Shown piece by piece: positions 7,874 to 17,184 of a stretch of DNA of 64,000 nt (its first letter is position 1; each line of letters opens with the position of its first letter). A program made the position numbers and the translations under genes. The notes under the pieces are model-generated. The model searched no databases. It was given only the letters and a program-made list of their open reading frames with translations, and was not told the origin of the DNA. Source of the DNA: Chitinophaga rhizosphaerae (GTDB taxonomy: Bacteria; Bacteroidota; Bacteroidia; Chitinophagales; Chitinophagaceae); contig NZ_RXLO01000007.1 of NCBI RefSeq assembly GCF_003958645.1, positions 62,001 through 126,000 on the forward strand. Direction: 5' to 3'.

Positions 7874-8674
7874 CTATGCCTTCGGCTTGATAAGATAATA
7901 CATACAGGTAGTGAAGAAGTTGCGGACGAACGGCAGTTTTTTCATCCAGCCGAACTGCTCGCGCGGTTGCAGGTTGAATTTGTATTTGTAGATGGGATTG
8001 ATGAGGTAATATTTCCGGCGGGTGATGTCATAACCCGTACGCCCCACTATTTTCTCGAACCGTTCGATGGAAATGCCCGTATCCACGAGCTCCATCAGTT
8101 CGGTGATCGTGCCTTCGCTTTCGCCGGCGGCTTTCAGCAGACCGCGGTATAGCGGGCGCGGCAGAAGGTGAATGTAGGGGAGGAAGCTCAGGACCTTGCT
8201 GGCGCAGATTTGCTGATGCCCGCCGTGCGGCATGTACCATGGCGGAAATCCGAAATACACCTGGCCATTGGGCGTGAGCAGTTCTTTCAGATAGGCGATG
8301 AGCTTGTCCTGGTCGGGAATATGCTCGATGGCATCCTTGAGGATGATGAGATCGAACGAATGCCGGAACTCGCCGGCGAAATCCACATCGTAGATATTTT
8401 TGGCGATCAGTTGCAACTGGCCGCCGGCCACGTAATCGCCGAGGAACTCCTTCGCCAGCTCGATGCGCTGGGGCCAGAGGTCGACACCCACGCAAAAGCT
8501 TCCCCGTTCGAGGAAAGGGGTGAGCACGCCGCCTTCGCCGCAGCCGATTTCCATGACCCGGAGACCTTTCATATCGGGGAATTCCTGGGCTATGAACGGC
8601 AGTACATAATTCCTGGAATTATCCACTTGCTGTTGGTATCTGAGCGTTGCGTCGCTGTGCTGTTTTAGTGCCAT
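7874..8674 (-). CDS. SAM-dependent class I methyltransferase
   Basis: A 266-residue protein with a Methyltransf_11/25-type domain: motif I VMEIGCGEGGVLTP, an acidic residue in VGVDLWPQ, and post-I LIILKDAIEHIPD. The C-terminal part (about 120 residues, with LLPRPLYRGLL and a basic aromatic tail) resembles methyltransferases of glycan or lipid pathways, but the substrate is unknown. The open frame begins 25 codons earlier (8749); MALKQHSDATLRYQQQ is preferred as the start because the first 25 residues look unlike the family. No Shine-Dalgarno sequence helps the choice. Confidence 0.8.
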   Translation of the reverse strand: MALKQHSDATLRYQQQVDNSRNYVLPFIAQEFPDMKGLRVMEIGCGEGGVLTPFLERGSFCVGVDLWPQRIELAKEFLGDYVAGGQLQLIAKNIYDVDFAGEFRHSFDLIILKDAIEHIPDQDKLIAYLKELLTPNGQVYFGFPPWYMPHGGHQQICASKVLSFLPYIHLLPRPLYRGLLKAAGESEGTITELMELVDTGISIERFEKIVGRTGYDITRRKYYLINPIYKYKFNLQPREQFGWMKKLPFVRNFFTTCMYYLIKPKA

Positions 8675-8749
8675 GAAGGTGTGATAGCTGAAAAATGCCG
8701 TGAAAATATAATTTTTTTTCAAGTGAAGATGTGCTTGATCCGGTTTCAT

Positions 8750-8757
8750 TACATTTG
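8750..8757 (+). promoter_or_regulatory. -7 box TACATTTG for the 8782 gene
   Basis: A perfect TAnnTTTG element lies 24 nt upstream of the ATG at 8782; no good -33 element is visible. Confidence 0.5.
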
Positions 8758-8781
8758 GAATGATTTTAGTCTGATTACAGC

Positions 8782-9486
8782 ATGTTCAGAATGATGATGA
8801 TCGCCCTTATTTGGGCAGCACCTTCCCTGGCGCAGCAAAAGGGAATCGCCCGGATTTGGGCGTCGTACGATTCTTCCTCCGTGGCGGAACTGTACAGCAG
8901 CACCCGTATCGGGTTGATGGTGAAGTATGCCGACAGCTCGGAACGCCGGACGGCCGGGCTTCTCGGCGGAGATATCCGCTGGGACCGGGTGCAGGTGCAA
9001 ACCCCTCATGGCGATGTCCGAAACGGCATGCTGCAATTCTCCCGCAATGCGGCCCGGCCGGATAATTACCGGCTTCGGCTGCAGGTCACGTTTTCCGACC
9101 GGCCGGGAAAGCATTTCGAAACCGATCTCCAGTTGCCGTATCTGACAGGCATCCGCTTCCGGCATTATGCCGACAGCCTGAAGCGCGGCATTCATTTTTA
9201 CCTGAACGTGGAAGGGATTTACAATAGTGGGAAAATCTATCCGCTGGATACGGCGCGGATCCGCTTTAACGCAGACCAGGGAAAGATCCTGGGGCAAGAC
9301 CTCCTCATTCCCCTGGCCGATTCCACCACACAAAACATACATGTAACCGCAGTTTACCGCGGCGATGCCGCCATCCGCGCGGAGTCAAACATTCCTGTGA
9401 AGATTTTGCCGGACGATGAATCGCTCATTATCCAAAACCCTAACGACGTTTTCAAGCCTGCAAAGCGGAAGAAAAAGCGGCAATAA
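8782..9486 (+). CDS. Exported protein of unknown function
   Basis: A 234-residue protein with a short signal peptide (MMMIALIWAAPSLAQQ). The remainder alternates hydrophobic and polar residues as in beta-rich domains (for example YRLRLQVTFSDRPGKHFETD) and ends in a lysine/arginine-rich tail (FKPAKRKKKRQ). No family is recognised. It is divergent from the methyltransferase gene and precedes the SRP RNA, which has its own promoter. Confidence 0.6.
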   Translation: MFRMMMIALIWAAPSLAQQKGIARIWASYDSSSVAELYSSTRIGLMVKYADSSERRTAGLLGGDIRWDRVQVQTPHGDVRNGMLQFSRNAARPDNYRLRLQVTFSDRPGKHFETDLQLPYLTGIRFRHYADSLKRGIHFYLNVEGIYNSGKIYPLDTARIRFNADQGKILGQDLLIPLADSTTQNIHVTAVYRGDAAIRAESNIPVKILPDDESLIIQNPNDVFKPAKRKKKRQ

Positions 9487-9573
9487 CAGCCATGCCGCAT
9501 AAAAAATAGCAACCCGAAACGACGTAGGGGAGCGGTTTTGGCGGGACGGGGCGCAAATTGTCGCGGAAAATAT

Positions 9574-9604
9574 TTGCAAGTAATGCGGCTTTCTGTTACC
9601 TTTG
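9574..9604 (+). promoter_or_regulatory. Promoter of the SRP RNA gene
   Basis: TTG at 9574-9576, 20 nt spacer, then a perfect TACCTTTG at 9597-9604, placing the transcription start near the 5' end of the RNA helix. Confidence 0.8.
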
Positions 9605-9608
9605 CAAC

Positions 9609-9703
9609 GGCAAGTCTTATACGACCAGCTCCTGCTGAACTCCCCCAGGACAGGAATGTAGCAAGGGTAGGCGGTTGAAGCGGTGCGATATAAGTAACTT
9701 GCC
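9609..9703 (+). ncRNA. ffs: Signal recognition particle RNA (4.5S-like, small bacterial type)
   Basis: The 5' end GGCAAGTCTTATA pairs with the 3' end TATAAGTAACTTGCC, closing one long hairpin of about 95 nt. The apical part carries the domain IV signature of bacterial SRP RNA: the conserved side around CCCCCAGGACAGGAATGTAGC with a GGAA tetraloop, and the returning strand GCAAGGGTAGGC. This is where the Ffh M domain binds. A strong TTG/TACCTTTG promoter lies just upstream, and a T-run at 9706-9712 acts as terminator. The gene lies outside any ORF. Confidence 0.9.
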
Positions 9704-9812
9704 ACTTTTTTTCCCCTCAGGCAAGCATCCGCACCTTTTATTCTCCTTTTATTTTCCGAAATTAGTTCGTTGTTTTGCAAATCGCAAAAACTGAAATACT
9801 AAATCTTTCTTT

Positions 9813-10463
9813 ATGAAATTCTTTATTGATACAGCTAACCTGGCGCAGATCCAGGAGGCGCACGACCTCGGCATTCTGGACGGTGTAACTACGAACCCCT
9901 CCCTCATGGCCAAGGAAGGTATCAAAGGCGAAGCAGCCATCCTGAAACATTACGAAACCATCTGTGAAATGGTAGATGGAGATGTGAGCGCCGAAGTACT
10001 GTCGACCGACTTTGCCGGCATCGTTGAGGAAGGCAAGAAACTCGCCGCCATCCATCCCAATATCGTGGTGAAAGTACCGATGATCAAAGACGGTGTGAAA
10101 GCCATACGCTGGTTCACCGAAAACGGTATCCGTACCAACTGTACGCTCGTTTTCTCCGCCGGCCAGGCCATCCTCGCCGCGAAAGCAGGCGCGGCTTACG
10201 TGTCTCCCTTCATCGGCCGTATCGACGACAGCAGCTGGGACGGTATCGAACTGATCGCCCAGATCGCGCAGATTTACAGCATCCAGGGCTTTAAGACCGA
10301 AGTGCTGGCCGCATCCATCCGCAACGCCCTGCACATCGTGAAATGTGCAGAAAACGGCGCCGACGTATGCACCTGCCCGCTCGATTCCATCCTCGGTCTC
10401 CTCAAACACCCCCTCACCGATATCGGTCTGGCCAAGTTCCTGGAAGACGCCAAGAAAATGTAA
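9813..10463 (+). CDS. fsa: Small transaldolase / fructose-6-phosphate aldolase family
   Basis: A 216-residue single-domain (beta/alpha)8 enzyme of the TalC/FSA class. The Schiff-base lysine is Lys87 in NIVVKVPM; other family marks are FIDTANLAQI, DGVTTNPSLMAKEG, TLVFSAGQAILA and SPFIGRIDD. Enzymes of this size act either as transaldolase in the pentose phosphate pathway or as fructose-6-phosphate aldolase; in Bacteroidota the transaldolase role is more likely because a long transaldolase is often absent. It is a single-gene unit with a terminator after the stop. Confidence 0.9.
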   Translation: MKFFIDTANLAQIQEAHDLGILDGVTTNPSLMAKEGIKGEAAILKHYETICEMVDGDVSAEVLSTDFAGIVEEGKKLAAIHPNIVVKVPMIKDGVKAIRWFTENGIRTNCTLVFSAGQAILAAKAGAAYVSPFIGRIDDSSWDGIELIAQIAQIYSIQGFKTEVLAASIRNALHIVKCAENGADVCTCPLDSILGLLKHPLTDIGLAKFLEDAKKM

Positions 10464-10481
10464 TCTTTAATTTATTGTTAT

Positions 10482-10520
10482 AAAGGCCGTTTCGGATACC
10501 CATCCGGAGCGGCCTTTTTT
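10482..10520 (+). terminator. Rho-independent terminator
   Basis: AAAGGCCG pairs with CGGCCTTT across an inner CGGA/TCCG stem, followed by T residues. Confidence 0.9.
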
Positions 10521-10640
10521 CGTGCCCCTGAAATTTTTTTTACTTTTAGAATATTCCTAGTATCTTACTACCTCGTAAAACTAGGTACCACGTTAGGCAA
10601 TACATTTCATCATATTAAATAATAGCCAGAACACTTTCGC

Positions 10641-12137
10641 ATGGAAGCAAAATTCATCATGGCCCTGGACCAGGGAACCACCAGTTCCCGCGCCATCCTC
10701 TTCGACCGCGGAGGGAATATCGTAGCCGTTGCACAGAAGGAATTCAAACAGATTTACCCCCAGCCGGGATGGGTGGAACATGACCCGAACGAGATTTGGT
10801 CTACCCAGGCTGGCGTTGCCGCCGAAGTGATCGTGAAAGCCGGCGCCAGTGGCGACCAGATCGGCGCCATGGGCATCACCAACCAGCGGGAAACCACCAT
10901 CGTGTGGGACCGGAAAACCGGCAAACCCCTGTATAACGCCATCGTGTGGCAAGACCGCCGCACCGCGGCGTATTGCGACGAGCTGCGCGCCAGAGGCCTG
11001 GCGGAAGACATCCGTTCCCGCACCGGCCTCATCGTGGACGCCTATTTCTCCGGCACCAAGGTGAAATGGGTCCTCGACAACGTGGAAGGCGCCCGTGCGA
11101 AAGCAGAGGCAGGTGAACTGGCCTTCGGGACGGTGGACTCCTGGCTTGTATGGAACTTCACCAAAGGAAAACTGCATATTACCGACGTGAGCAATGCCTC
11201 GCGCACGATGCTTTTCAATATCCACGACCTGAAATGGGACACGTCGCTCCTGGAACTGATGGGCATTCCCGCATCTATGCTGCCGGAAGTGCGCGCGTCC
11301 AGCGAAGTGTACGGGCAAACGGAAGCCACGCTCACCCCGTTCAACATCCCTATTGCCGGCATCGCGGGAGACCAGCAGGCCGCGCTTTTCGGGCAGATGT
11401 GCATCGAGCCGGGCATGGTAAAAAATACATACGGTACGGGTTGCTTCATGATGCTGAATACGGGGGAAAAGGCCATCTCGTCCGGCAATAACCTCCTCAC
11501 CACCATCGGCTGGAAAATAGGGGAGAAGACCACCTACGCCCTCGAGGGCAGCATTTTCATCGGCGGCGCCGTGGTGCAATGGCTCCGCGACGGGCTGGGT
11601 ATTATCCGCCATAGCGCTGATGTGGAAGCCCTGGCCGCCAAAGTGGAACATACAGACGGGGTGTACCTCGTGCCCGCATTCGCCGGGCTGGGCGCTCCGC
11701 ACTGGAACCAGTATGCACGCGGTACGATCGTGGGGATGACCCGCGGCACAAAAGACGCGCACATCGCCCGCGCTGCGCTCGACAGTATCGCATACCAGAC
11801 GATGGACGTGCTCAAGGCCATGGAGGCCGACGCCGGCATGCCGATCCGCGAATTGCGGGTAGACGGCGGCGCTACCGCCAACAACCTGCTCATGCAGTTC
11901 CAGGCCGATATCCTTGGAACGGATGTGGTGCGCCCGAAAGTGACGGAAACCACGGCGCTGGGGGCTGCGTACATGGCGGGCCTCGCCACCGGGTTCTGGG
12001 ACAGCATCGATACCATCCGCCAGCAATGGCAGGTAGACGCCTGCTTCAAGCCCGATATGCCGGAAACCGAGCGGGCGGAGCTTACAAAAGGATGGGCGCG
12101 CGCCGTGAAAGCTGCCAAAGTATGGGCTGAACAATAA
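10641..12137 (+). CDS. glpK: Glycerol kinase
   Basis: A 498-residue FGGY-family kinase that phosphorylates glycerol to glycerol 3-phosphate. The N-terminal phosphate-binding motif [15 protein letters not shown], the substrate motif [10 protein letters not shown], the [14 protein letters not shown] loop and the C-terminal [19 protein letters not shown] are all intact, and the length matches E. coli GlpK. glpF follows 38 nt downstream, so uptake and phosphorylation are encoded together; no glpD or glpR is in the window. The upstream region holds CCTAG at 10556-10560 and CTAGG at 10581-10585, a possible operator of low certainty, and no consensus -7 box. Confidence 0.97.
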   Translation: MEAKFIMALDQGTTSSRAILFDRGGNIVAVAQKEFKQIYPQPGWVEHDPNEIWSTQAGVAAEVIVKAGASGDQIGAMGITNQRETTIVWDRKTGKPLYNAIVWQDRRTAAYCDELRARGLAEDIRSRTGLIVDAYFSGTKVKWVLDNVEGARAKAEAGELAFGTVDSWLVWNFTKGKLHITDVSNASRTMLFNIHDLKWDTSLLELMGIPASMLPEVRASSEVYGQTEATLTPFNIPIAGIAGDQQAALFGQMCIEPGMVKNTYGTGCFMMLNTGEKAISSGNNLLTTIGWKIGEKTTYALEGSIFIGGAVVQWLRDGLGIIRHSADVEALAAKVEHTDGVYLVPAFAGLGAPHWNQYARGTIVGMTRGTKDAHIARAALDSIAYQTMDVLKAMEADAGMPIRELRVDGGATANNLLMQFQADILGTDVVRPKVTETTALGAAYMAGLATGFWDSIDTIRQQWQVDACFKPDMPETERAELTKGWARAVKAAKVWAEQ

Positions 12138-12175
12138 TTCCATAATCCAGAACTGATCAAAAAACAAACCCTTCT

Positions 12176-12883
12176 ATGTCAATTTTCCTCGCAGAGCTGA
12201 TCGGCACGGCGCTACTCATTATCCTCGGCGACGGGGTGGTGGCCAATTGCCTCCTCAATAAAAGTAAAGGCCAGAACGGCGGCTGGATCGTGATCACCTT
12301 GGGCTGGGCCATGGCCGTTTTCGTGGGCGTATTCGCCGTAGGCAGCTACAGCGGCGCGCATCTCAATTCGGCGGTAACCATCGCCATGGCCGTTGCCGGC
12401 AACATTACATGGGAACAGGTGCCCATGTACATCGGCGCACAAATGCTGGGCGCGTTCCTCGGCGCCTGTGGCGTGTACGCCGCTTATAATCAGCATTTCG
12501 ACATTACGGACGATCCGGACGCCAAACTGGGTATTTTCTGCACCGCTCCCGCCATCCGCAGCACCATTCCCAATCTCGTGACCGAGATCATCGGTACGTT
12601 CGTGCTCATTTTCGGAGTGTTTTACATTTCGAAGGGAGATGTGGGGCTCGGTGCGGTAAACGCGCTGCCCGTGGCGCTGCTGGTATTGGCCATCGGTCTT
12701 TCGCTGGGCGGGCCGACAGGTTACGCCATCAACCCCGCGCGCGACCTCGGTCCGCGTATCGCGCACGCCATTTTGCCCATCAAAGGCAAGCGCGACAGCG
12801 ACTGGGGGTACGCCTGGATCCCCGTTGCGGGGCCCATCATCGGCGCATTGCTCGCCACGGCCCTGCACCTGGCACTGAAATAG
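12176..12883 (+). CDS. glpF: Glycerol uptake facilitator (aquaglyceroporin) with NSA first motif
   Basis: A 235-residue MIP-family channel with six membrane helices and two half-helices, letting glycerol diffuse through the inner membrane. The second signature is a normal NPARD at residues 186-190, whose Asp marks glycerol-conducting members. The first signature reads NSA (residues 64-66, in GAHLNSAVTIA) instead of NPA; the codon is TCG where CCG would encode proline. Channels with altered first NPA motifs are known in the family, so function is probably kept. The gene is coupled to glpK (38 nt gap) and ends at a strong terminator. Confidence 0.92.
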   Translation: MSIFLAELIGTALLIILGDGVVANCLLNKSKGQNGGWIVITLGWAMAVFVGVFAVGSYSGAHLNSAVTIAMAVAGNITWEQVPMYIGAQMLGAFLGACGVYAAYNQHFDITDDPDAKLGIFCTAPAIRSTIPNLVTEIIGTFVLIFGVFYISKGDVGLGAVNALPVALLVLAIGLSLGGPTGYAINPARDLGPRIAHAILPIKGKRDSDWGYAWIPVAGPIIGALLATALHLALK

Positions 12884-12918
12884 TTCGATCTTTCATAAAC
12901 ATACACACAACTAAAAAT

Positions 12919-12950
12919 GGCGCATTCCTTTTGGGATGCGCCTTTCTTTT
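12919..12950 (+). terminator. Rho-independent terminator of glpKF
   Basis: GGCGCATTCC pairs with GGGATGCGCC around TTTT and is followed by a T-rich tract. Confidence 0.9.
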
Positions 12951-12956
12951 TTATCG

Positions 12957-13050
12957 CCACCGGTTTCGCTTCGGCAGTTTACAACGGTTTATGTTTCAAC
13001 GATGACGGTCTTTTTCCCACCGGTTTCGCTGCAGTTGATTATAACGGTCC
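12957..13050 (+). repeat. Two direct repeats in a gene-free stretch (12943-13276)
   Basis: The 15-base unit CCACCGGTTTCGCTT (12957) recurs as CCACCGGTTTCGCTG about 61 nt later, each followed by a related stretch ending TAACGGT or ACAACGGT. One frame reads as two related peptides, TGFASAVYNG and TGFAAVDYNG, before a TGA, so this may be a decayed repeat-protein fragment or a small intergenic repeat. Apart from this and the NDH-2 promoter nothing else is seen in the 334-nt gap. Confidence 0.5.
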
Positions 13051-13206
13051 GTGACCGCAGAAGTTCATCCGTGGAGAGCCTTATTTTGCCAACAATTCCG
13101 CCCCTGTGGCTGTTTTCATCTAAATCGCACATCCCAAACCGGTCTCCCGTCTACAGGAATATCCATTCATTATTTTCAAATCTTTCATTTTATCCTGAAA
13201 GTTTTG

Positions 13207-13214
13207 TAATTTTG
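13207..13214 (+). promoter_or_regulatory. -7 box TAATTTTG of the NDH-2 gene
   Basis: A perfect TAnnTTTG element lies 62 nt upstream of the ATG at 13277; the -33 region is weak. Confidence 0.5.
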
Positions 13215-13276
13215 AGAAACTTTCGGTGGTATGGCATTTGTGGCCACGATGTTGTACCATCTCAAACGCAAATACC

Positions 13277-14626
13277 ATGATACAACCGAACATACCGGAC
13301 TCAAAGCTTCCCAGGGTGGTGATCGTTGGCGGCGGATTTGCCGGGATCAATCTGGCCAAAACGCTGAAAAGGACTGCCGTTCAGGTGGTACTGCTGGACA
13401 GGAACAACTATCATCTTTTTCAACCGTTGCTCTACCAGGTAGCCACGGCGGGCCTGGAGCCGGACAGTATCGCTTTCCCGCTCCGCGGCATCTTCAAAAA
13501 GCAGGAGAATTTCCATTTCCGCATGGCGGAAGTAAAAGGAGTGGACGCGGCCAATAACGTCCTGGAAACCAATATCGGCGAAATCCGTTACGATTATCTC
13601 GTGCTCGCCACCGGTTCCAATACCAACTTTTTCGGCAATAAAATGATCGAAGAGCACGCCATCGGGATGAAATCCCTCATCGAGGCGGTGCAAATCCGGA
13701 ATTACGTGCTTAAACAGTTCGAGGAATCGTTGCTGATCTCCGACGACGCGGCTATCCGTCCCAAACTGAATTTCGTGATGGTAGGCGCCGGGCCTACGGG
13801 CGTGGAGCTGGCAGGTGCTTTTGCCGAGCTGCGGAAATACATCCTTCCGAAAGATTATCCCGAACTGCCCATCCACCTCATGGATGTGTACCTCATAGAA
13901 GCGGGGCCCCGCGTATTGGCGGGCATGTCCGAAGAAACCAGCCGTAAAACCAAGGCCGCCCTGGAACACATCGGCGTGAAAGTGCTCACCAACGTAGCCG
14001 TGAAAGACTACGACGGCCTGCTCCTCACACTGGGCAACGGAGACACGCTGGAAACACAATCGCTCATCTGGGCGGCAGGCGTCAAAGGCATGTCGGTACC
14101 CGGTTTGCCGGAAACCGCCATGCTGCCGAACGGCCGCGTCCATGTCAACGACCTGAACCTCATCAAAGACACGAAAAATATTTATGCCATCGGCGACATC
14201 GCCATGATGGTGAACGACGAGCGTTTCCCCAAAGGTTACCCCATGGTAGCGCAGGTGGCGATGCAGCAGGGCAAGCAACTGGGCAAGAATATCTCGAAAA
14301 TGTTGAAGGGAGATACGCTGAAACCCTTTAAGTACAAGGATCTCGGTTCCATGGCCACCATCGGCCGCAACCGCGCCGTAACGGAATTCGCCGGCATCCG
14401 GCTGAGCGGGTACATCGCCTGGATCGCGTGGATGGTCGTGCATCTGCTCAACCTGCTGGGTTTCAGGAATAAGTTGGTGGTGATGATCAACTGGGTGTAC
14501 CGCTATTTCACGTACGACCGCGGTACGCGCATCATCATCAAACGCGGCGCAGCCAACATCGTCAAATTAAGACAGTCGATTTACCAGACAGACCCGCAGG
14601 TGCCGCAGATCACGCAAACGCCCTAG
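13277..14626 (+). CDS. ndh: Type II NADH:quinone oxidoreductase (NDH-2)
   Basis: A 449-residue FAD-dependent, non-proton-pumping NADH dehydrogenase. The FAD-binding loop VVIVGGGFAGINLA is at the N-terminus, the NADH-binding loop VMVGAGPTGVELAG at about 170, and the FAD-contacting GDIAMM near 295. A hydrophobic segment (YIAWIAWMVVHLLNLLGF) near the C-terminus would anchor it to the inner membrane face. The open frame extends 17 codons upstream, but MIQPNIPDSKLPRVVIVG is the natural start. The stop codon overlaps that of the convergent T9SS plug gene by 4 nt. Confidence 0.92.
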   Translation: MIQPNIPDSKLPRVVIVGGGFAGINLAKTLKRTAVQVVLLDRNNYHLFQPLLYQVATAGLEPDSIAFPLRGIFKKQENFHFRMAEVKGVDAANNVLETNIGEIRYDYLVLATGSNTNFFGNKMIEEHAIGMKSLIEAVQIRNYVLKQFEESLLISDDAAIRPKLNFVMVGAGPTGVELAGAFAELRKYILPKDYPELPIHLMDVYLIEAGPRVLAGMSEETSRKTKAALEHIGVKVLTNVAVKDYDGLLLTLGNGDTLETQSLIWAAGVKGMSVPGLPETAMLPNGRVHVNDLNLIKDTKNIYAIGDIAMMVNDERFPKGYPMVAQVAMQQGKQLGKNISKMLKGDTLKPFKYKDLGSMATIGRNRAVTEFAGIRLSGYIAWIAWMVVHLLNLLGFRNKLVVMINWVYRYFTYDRGTRIIIKRGAANIVKLRQSIYQTDPQVPQITQTP

Positions 14627-15915
14627 CGTTGCCTGTTGGTGAGGGAATTCATCCGGAGCATGCCTACCAGTTCATCGTGACGGCCGCCGAGCGTGCGGTA
14701 GTATACGAGGACGGTGTAGGTATTTTCCGTTTCCCACCAGTTCCCCTCCGTTAGTTCGGTGCTCATGGCGGCGTTGCGCTGGGTGCGGTCTACCAGGCCA
14801 TACACGTAGTTATAGTAGCCCTGTTTGAGGAAGAGCGCGCCTTCGTATGCGCCTTTTTCACCGTTCCAGGTCATTTTGTTGCGATCGTTGAGCTCATACT
14901 GCGTCAGTTCCCCGAAAATATACATATCGTACCCGGCGAAGGGCTCTTTCATGGGGAAATTGAAGTTGACGCGGGCGTAATCCCCTTCGAACTGGATGTT
15001 GTAATCCTCGATGGTGGAGGGGTCGTACATGCCGTTGATATCACGGAGGTATTGATAAACCGTGTTATCCCGCGGCACATCGGGCATCACGTTCACGACG
15101 GTACCATTGCGGAGGTATTCCGTATTGCGGACGCGCTCGGTTTGCAGGCGGAAGCTTCTTAAATCCACCCATCTCCATTCTTTCATGGCGGGGAAGATGC
15201 AGTCCTGCTCCGCATTGTACTCGATCACATCTCCCTTGATGAACATCGGTTTGATGCCGGTGATGGCGTTGTCCCAGCGGAAATTCTGCTGGATGACGAT
15301 CTTCAGCTGATCGAACGGGTTCTGGAGGTTGAGGCCTTTCGTATGGACGGAAACGTTGATTTTCTGGGAGTTGCGGAAGAATTTGGGATTGGTGGGCTGG
15401 GAAATCCATCCCGCCACACCGGCTTTGTTGTTGATGACCATGAGCCTGCGGGTGAAGGCCAGGCGGTTGGTGTCTCCATCCAGGTACACTTTCAGCAGAT
15501 AATTACCGGCCCGTGTAGGCGTGGAGTTGTTGCCGGGGATGCGGGCTTTGTAATGCACGTATTTCTGCAGGGCAACGCTGGAGAACCGGTAATCGCGGAT
15601 CTGTACTTCCGAGAAGCCGCGCAGGTAATCGATGGTGTTGACTTGGGCGGGCGTCCAGTCTGAATTGCAGAGCTGGAGGGTGTAGTAGTAGGATTTGATG
15701 ACGTTTTGCAGGTCGTCGAACTGAAGTTCCAGCTGGTCGCCGGAATTGAGCGCGATAACGGGCAGGCCGAGCATTTCGCCTGGGGGCGTCAGTTTAACTG
15801 TGGCGATGTTCTGATGGTAGATATGGTCGGGCGTGATGGTGCTGACCTGACCTTGGGCGCCGGGGAAAAACAATAGTGCCGCCAGGGAGCAGCAAACGAA
15901 AGCAACTATCCTCAT
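14623..15915 (-). CDS. Type IX secretion system plug protein (DUF5103 family)
   Basis: A 430-residue exported protein with a signal peptide ending FPGAQGQ. The sequence matches the DUF5103 family, whose Flavobacterium member binds and seals the SprA translocon of the type IX secretion system from the periplasmic side. Family segments include LQLCNSDWTPAQVNTIDYLRG, YKARIPGNN, MVINNKAGVAGWISQ and the C-terminal FGELTQYELND. T9SS is found only in Bacteroidota, so the gene is a strong lineage marker. It is divergent from the permease gene, with 45 nt between the starts. Confidence 0.88.
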   Translation of the reverse strand: MRIVAFVCCSLAALLFFPGAQGQVSTITPDHIYHQNIATVKLTPPGEMLGLPVIALNSGDQLELQFDDLQNVIKSYYYTLQLCNSDWTPAQVNTIDYLRGFSEVQIRDYRFSSVALQKYVHYKARIPGNNSTPTRAGNYLLKVYLDGDTNRLAFTRRLMVINNKAGVAGWISQPTNPKFFRNSQKINVSVHTKGLNLQNPFDQLKIVIQQNFRWDNAITGIKPMFIKGDVIEYNAEQDCIFPAMKEWRWVDLRSFRLQTERVRNTEYLRNGTVVNVMPDVPRDNTVYQYLRDINGMYDPSTIEDYNIQFEGDYARVNFNFPMKEPFAGYDMYIFGELTQYELNDRNKMTWNGEKGAYEGALFLKQGYYNYVYGLVDRTQRNAAMSTELTEGNWWETENTYTVLVYYRTLGGRHDELVGMLRMNSLTNRQR

Positions 15916-15948
15916 AGCCGTAATTTACAATGAATTTCTAAAATGATA

Positions 15949-15956
15949 TAAATTCG
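15949..15956 (+). promoter_or_regulatory. -7-like box TAAATTCG before the permease gene
   Basis: One mismatch from TAnnTTTG; it ends 4 nt before the ATG at 15961, the same spacing as at 384 and 46029. Confidence 0.35.
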
Positions 15957-15960
15957 CGCC

Positions 15961-17184
15961 ATGCGCATCTCCATGTTTATTGCCGGAAGGATCGCTTTCA
16001 ACCGGTCTTCCTCCTTTTCGCGGTTCATCATCAACATCGCCATGGCGGCCACTGGCTTCAGCGTAGCGGTGATGATCATCGCCACGGCAATGATCAACGG
16101 GTTTCAGCACGTGATATCCGAGAAGATCTTCAGCTTCTGGGGCCATTATCACATCACCGACTACCGCGCCCCCGGCGGGCCGCTCACCGAGCAGGCCCCC
16201 TTTTCCGAGGATTCCGGCCTGGAAAAGCGCATCGCCGCCCTTCCGCAGGTCAAATTCATCAGTCCCTTCGCCACCAAATCCGTCATCGTCAAAAAAGGCC
16301 GCGAAACCGAGGGGATGATCTTTAAAGGCTCCCCGGCCGGACAAGCCCTCCCATTCATCATCGAAGGCCGCACCACAAAAGGGCAGGACAGCGGGTACGC
16401 GTCCGAAGTCATCATCTCCGCCAGCACCGCCAAATCCCTCCACCTGAAACTGGGAGACGCGCTGGTGATGTACTTCATGCGGGGCGACGGCCTCTCGCCG
16501 CGGGCCCGGAAGCTCACCGTTTGCGGCATCTACAAAACCGGCATCGAAGAATACGATAAAACGTACGTGGTGGGCGATATCAACCTGATCCGCCGCCTCA
16601 ACGACTGGGCACCCGACGAAATCGGCGGTTACGAAGTGCACCTGAACCAGTTCGGCGACATGGCTATGGCAGGCGAGCGCATCAGCGACGAACTGACCAC
16701 CGCCGAGCTGGGGATGCGCAGCATGCAGGAGATTTACCCCAATATCTTCGACTGGCTTGGTTTGCAGAATAAATCCGAACAGATCATTCTTATCATCATG
16801 ACCATCGTGGCCGTGTTTAACATGATCACGGCGATGCTGATCCTCATTCTGGAAAGAACGAACATGGTCGGTATTCTCAAAGCCCTGGGCATGCGCAACG
16901 CCTCCATCCAGCGGATATTCCTGTACCAGGCCGGATACATCGTGATCGCGGGTATCGTGATCGGGAACGTGCTGGGGCTGGGCCTGGCGTTCCTGCAGCA
17001 ATACACGGGCTTCATCCGGCTGCCGGAAGAAGCGTACTACATGTCTGTGGCGCCCATCGCCATTCAGTGGTGGAAAGTAGCGCTGATCAATGTGGGAACA
17101 TTGGTGATATGCGTGCTGGTGCTCATTATCCCGTCTTTGCTCATCCGGCGGATCCTGCCGGTGCGGGCCATTCAGTTCAAATAA
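15961..17184 (+). CDS. ABC transporter permease of the LolC/LolE (FtsX) type
   Basis: A 407-residue inner-membrane protein with the MacB/FtsX layout: one N-terminal helix (IINIAMAATGFSVAVMIIATAM), a large periplasmic domain of about 230 residues, then three C-terminal helices. Family marks are ISEKIFSFWGHYHIT and MVGILKALGMRNASIQRIF. LolC/E-type permeases extract lipoproteins from the inner membrane with the ATPase LolD and carrier LolA; those genes are not adjacent here. The C-terminus overlaps the convergent TrmH-type gene by 8 nt. Confidence 0.85.
   Translation: MRISMFIAGRIAFNRSSSFSRFIINIAMAATGFSVAVMIIATAMINGFQHVISEKIFSFWGHYHITDYRAPGGPLTEQAPFSEDSGLEKRIAALPQVKFISPFATKSVIVKKGRETEGMIFKGSPAGQALPFIIEGRTTKGQDSGYASEVIISASTAKSLHLKLGDALVMYFMRGDGLSPRARKLTVCGIYKTGIEEYDKTYVVGDINLIRRLNDWAPDEIGGYEVHLNQFGDMAMAGERISDELTTAELGMRSMQEIYPNIFDWLGLQNKSEQIILIIMTIVAVFNMITAMLILILERTNMVGILKALGMRNASIQRIFLYQAGYIVIAGIVIGNVLGLGLAFLQQYTGFIRLPEEAYYMSVAPIAIQWWKVALINVGTLVICVLVLIIPSLLIRRILPVRAIQFK

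Noticed and set aside
10593..12167. 524-codon minus-strand frame antisense to glpK
   Set aside because: glpK is unambiguous on the plus strand and the antisense translation shows no domain.
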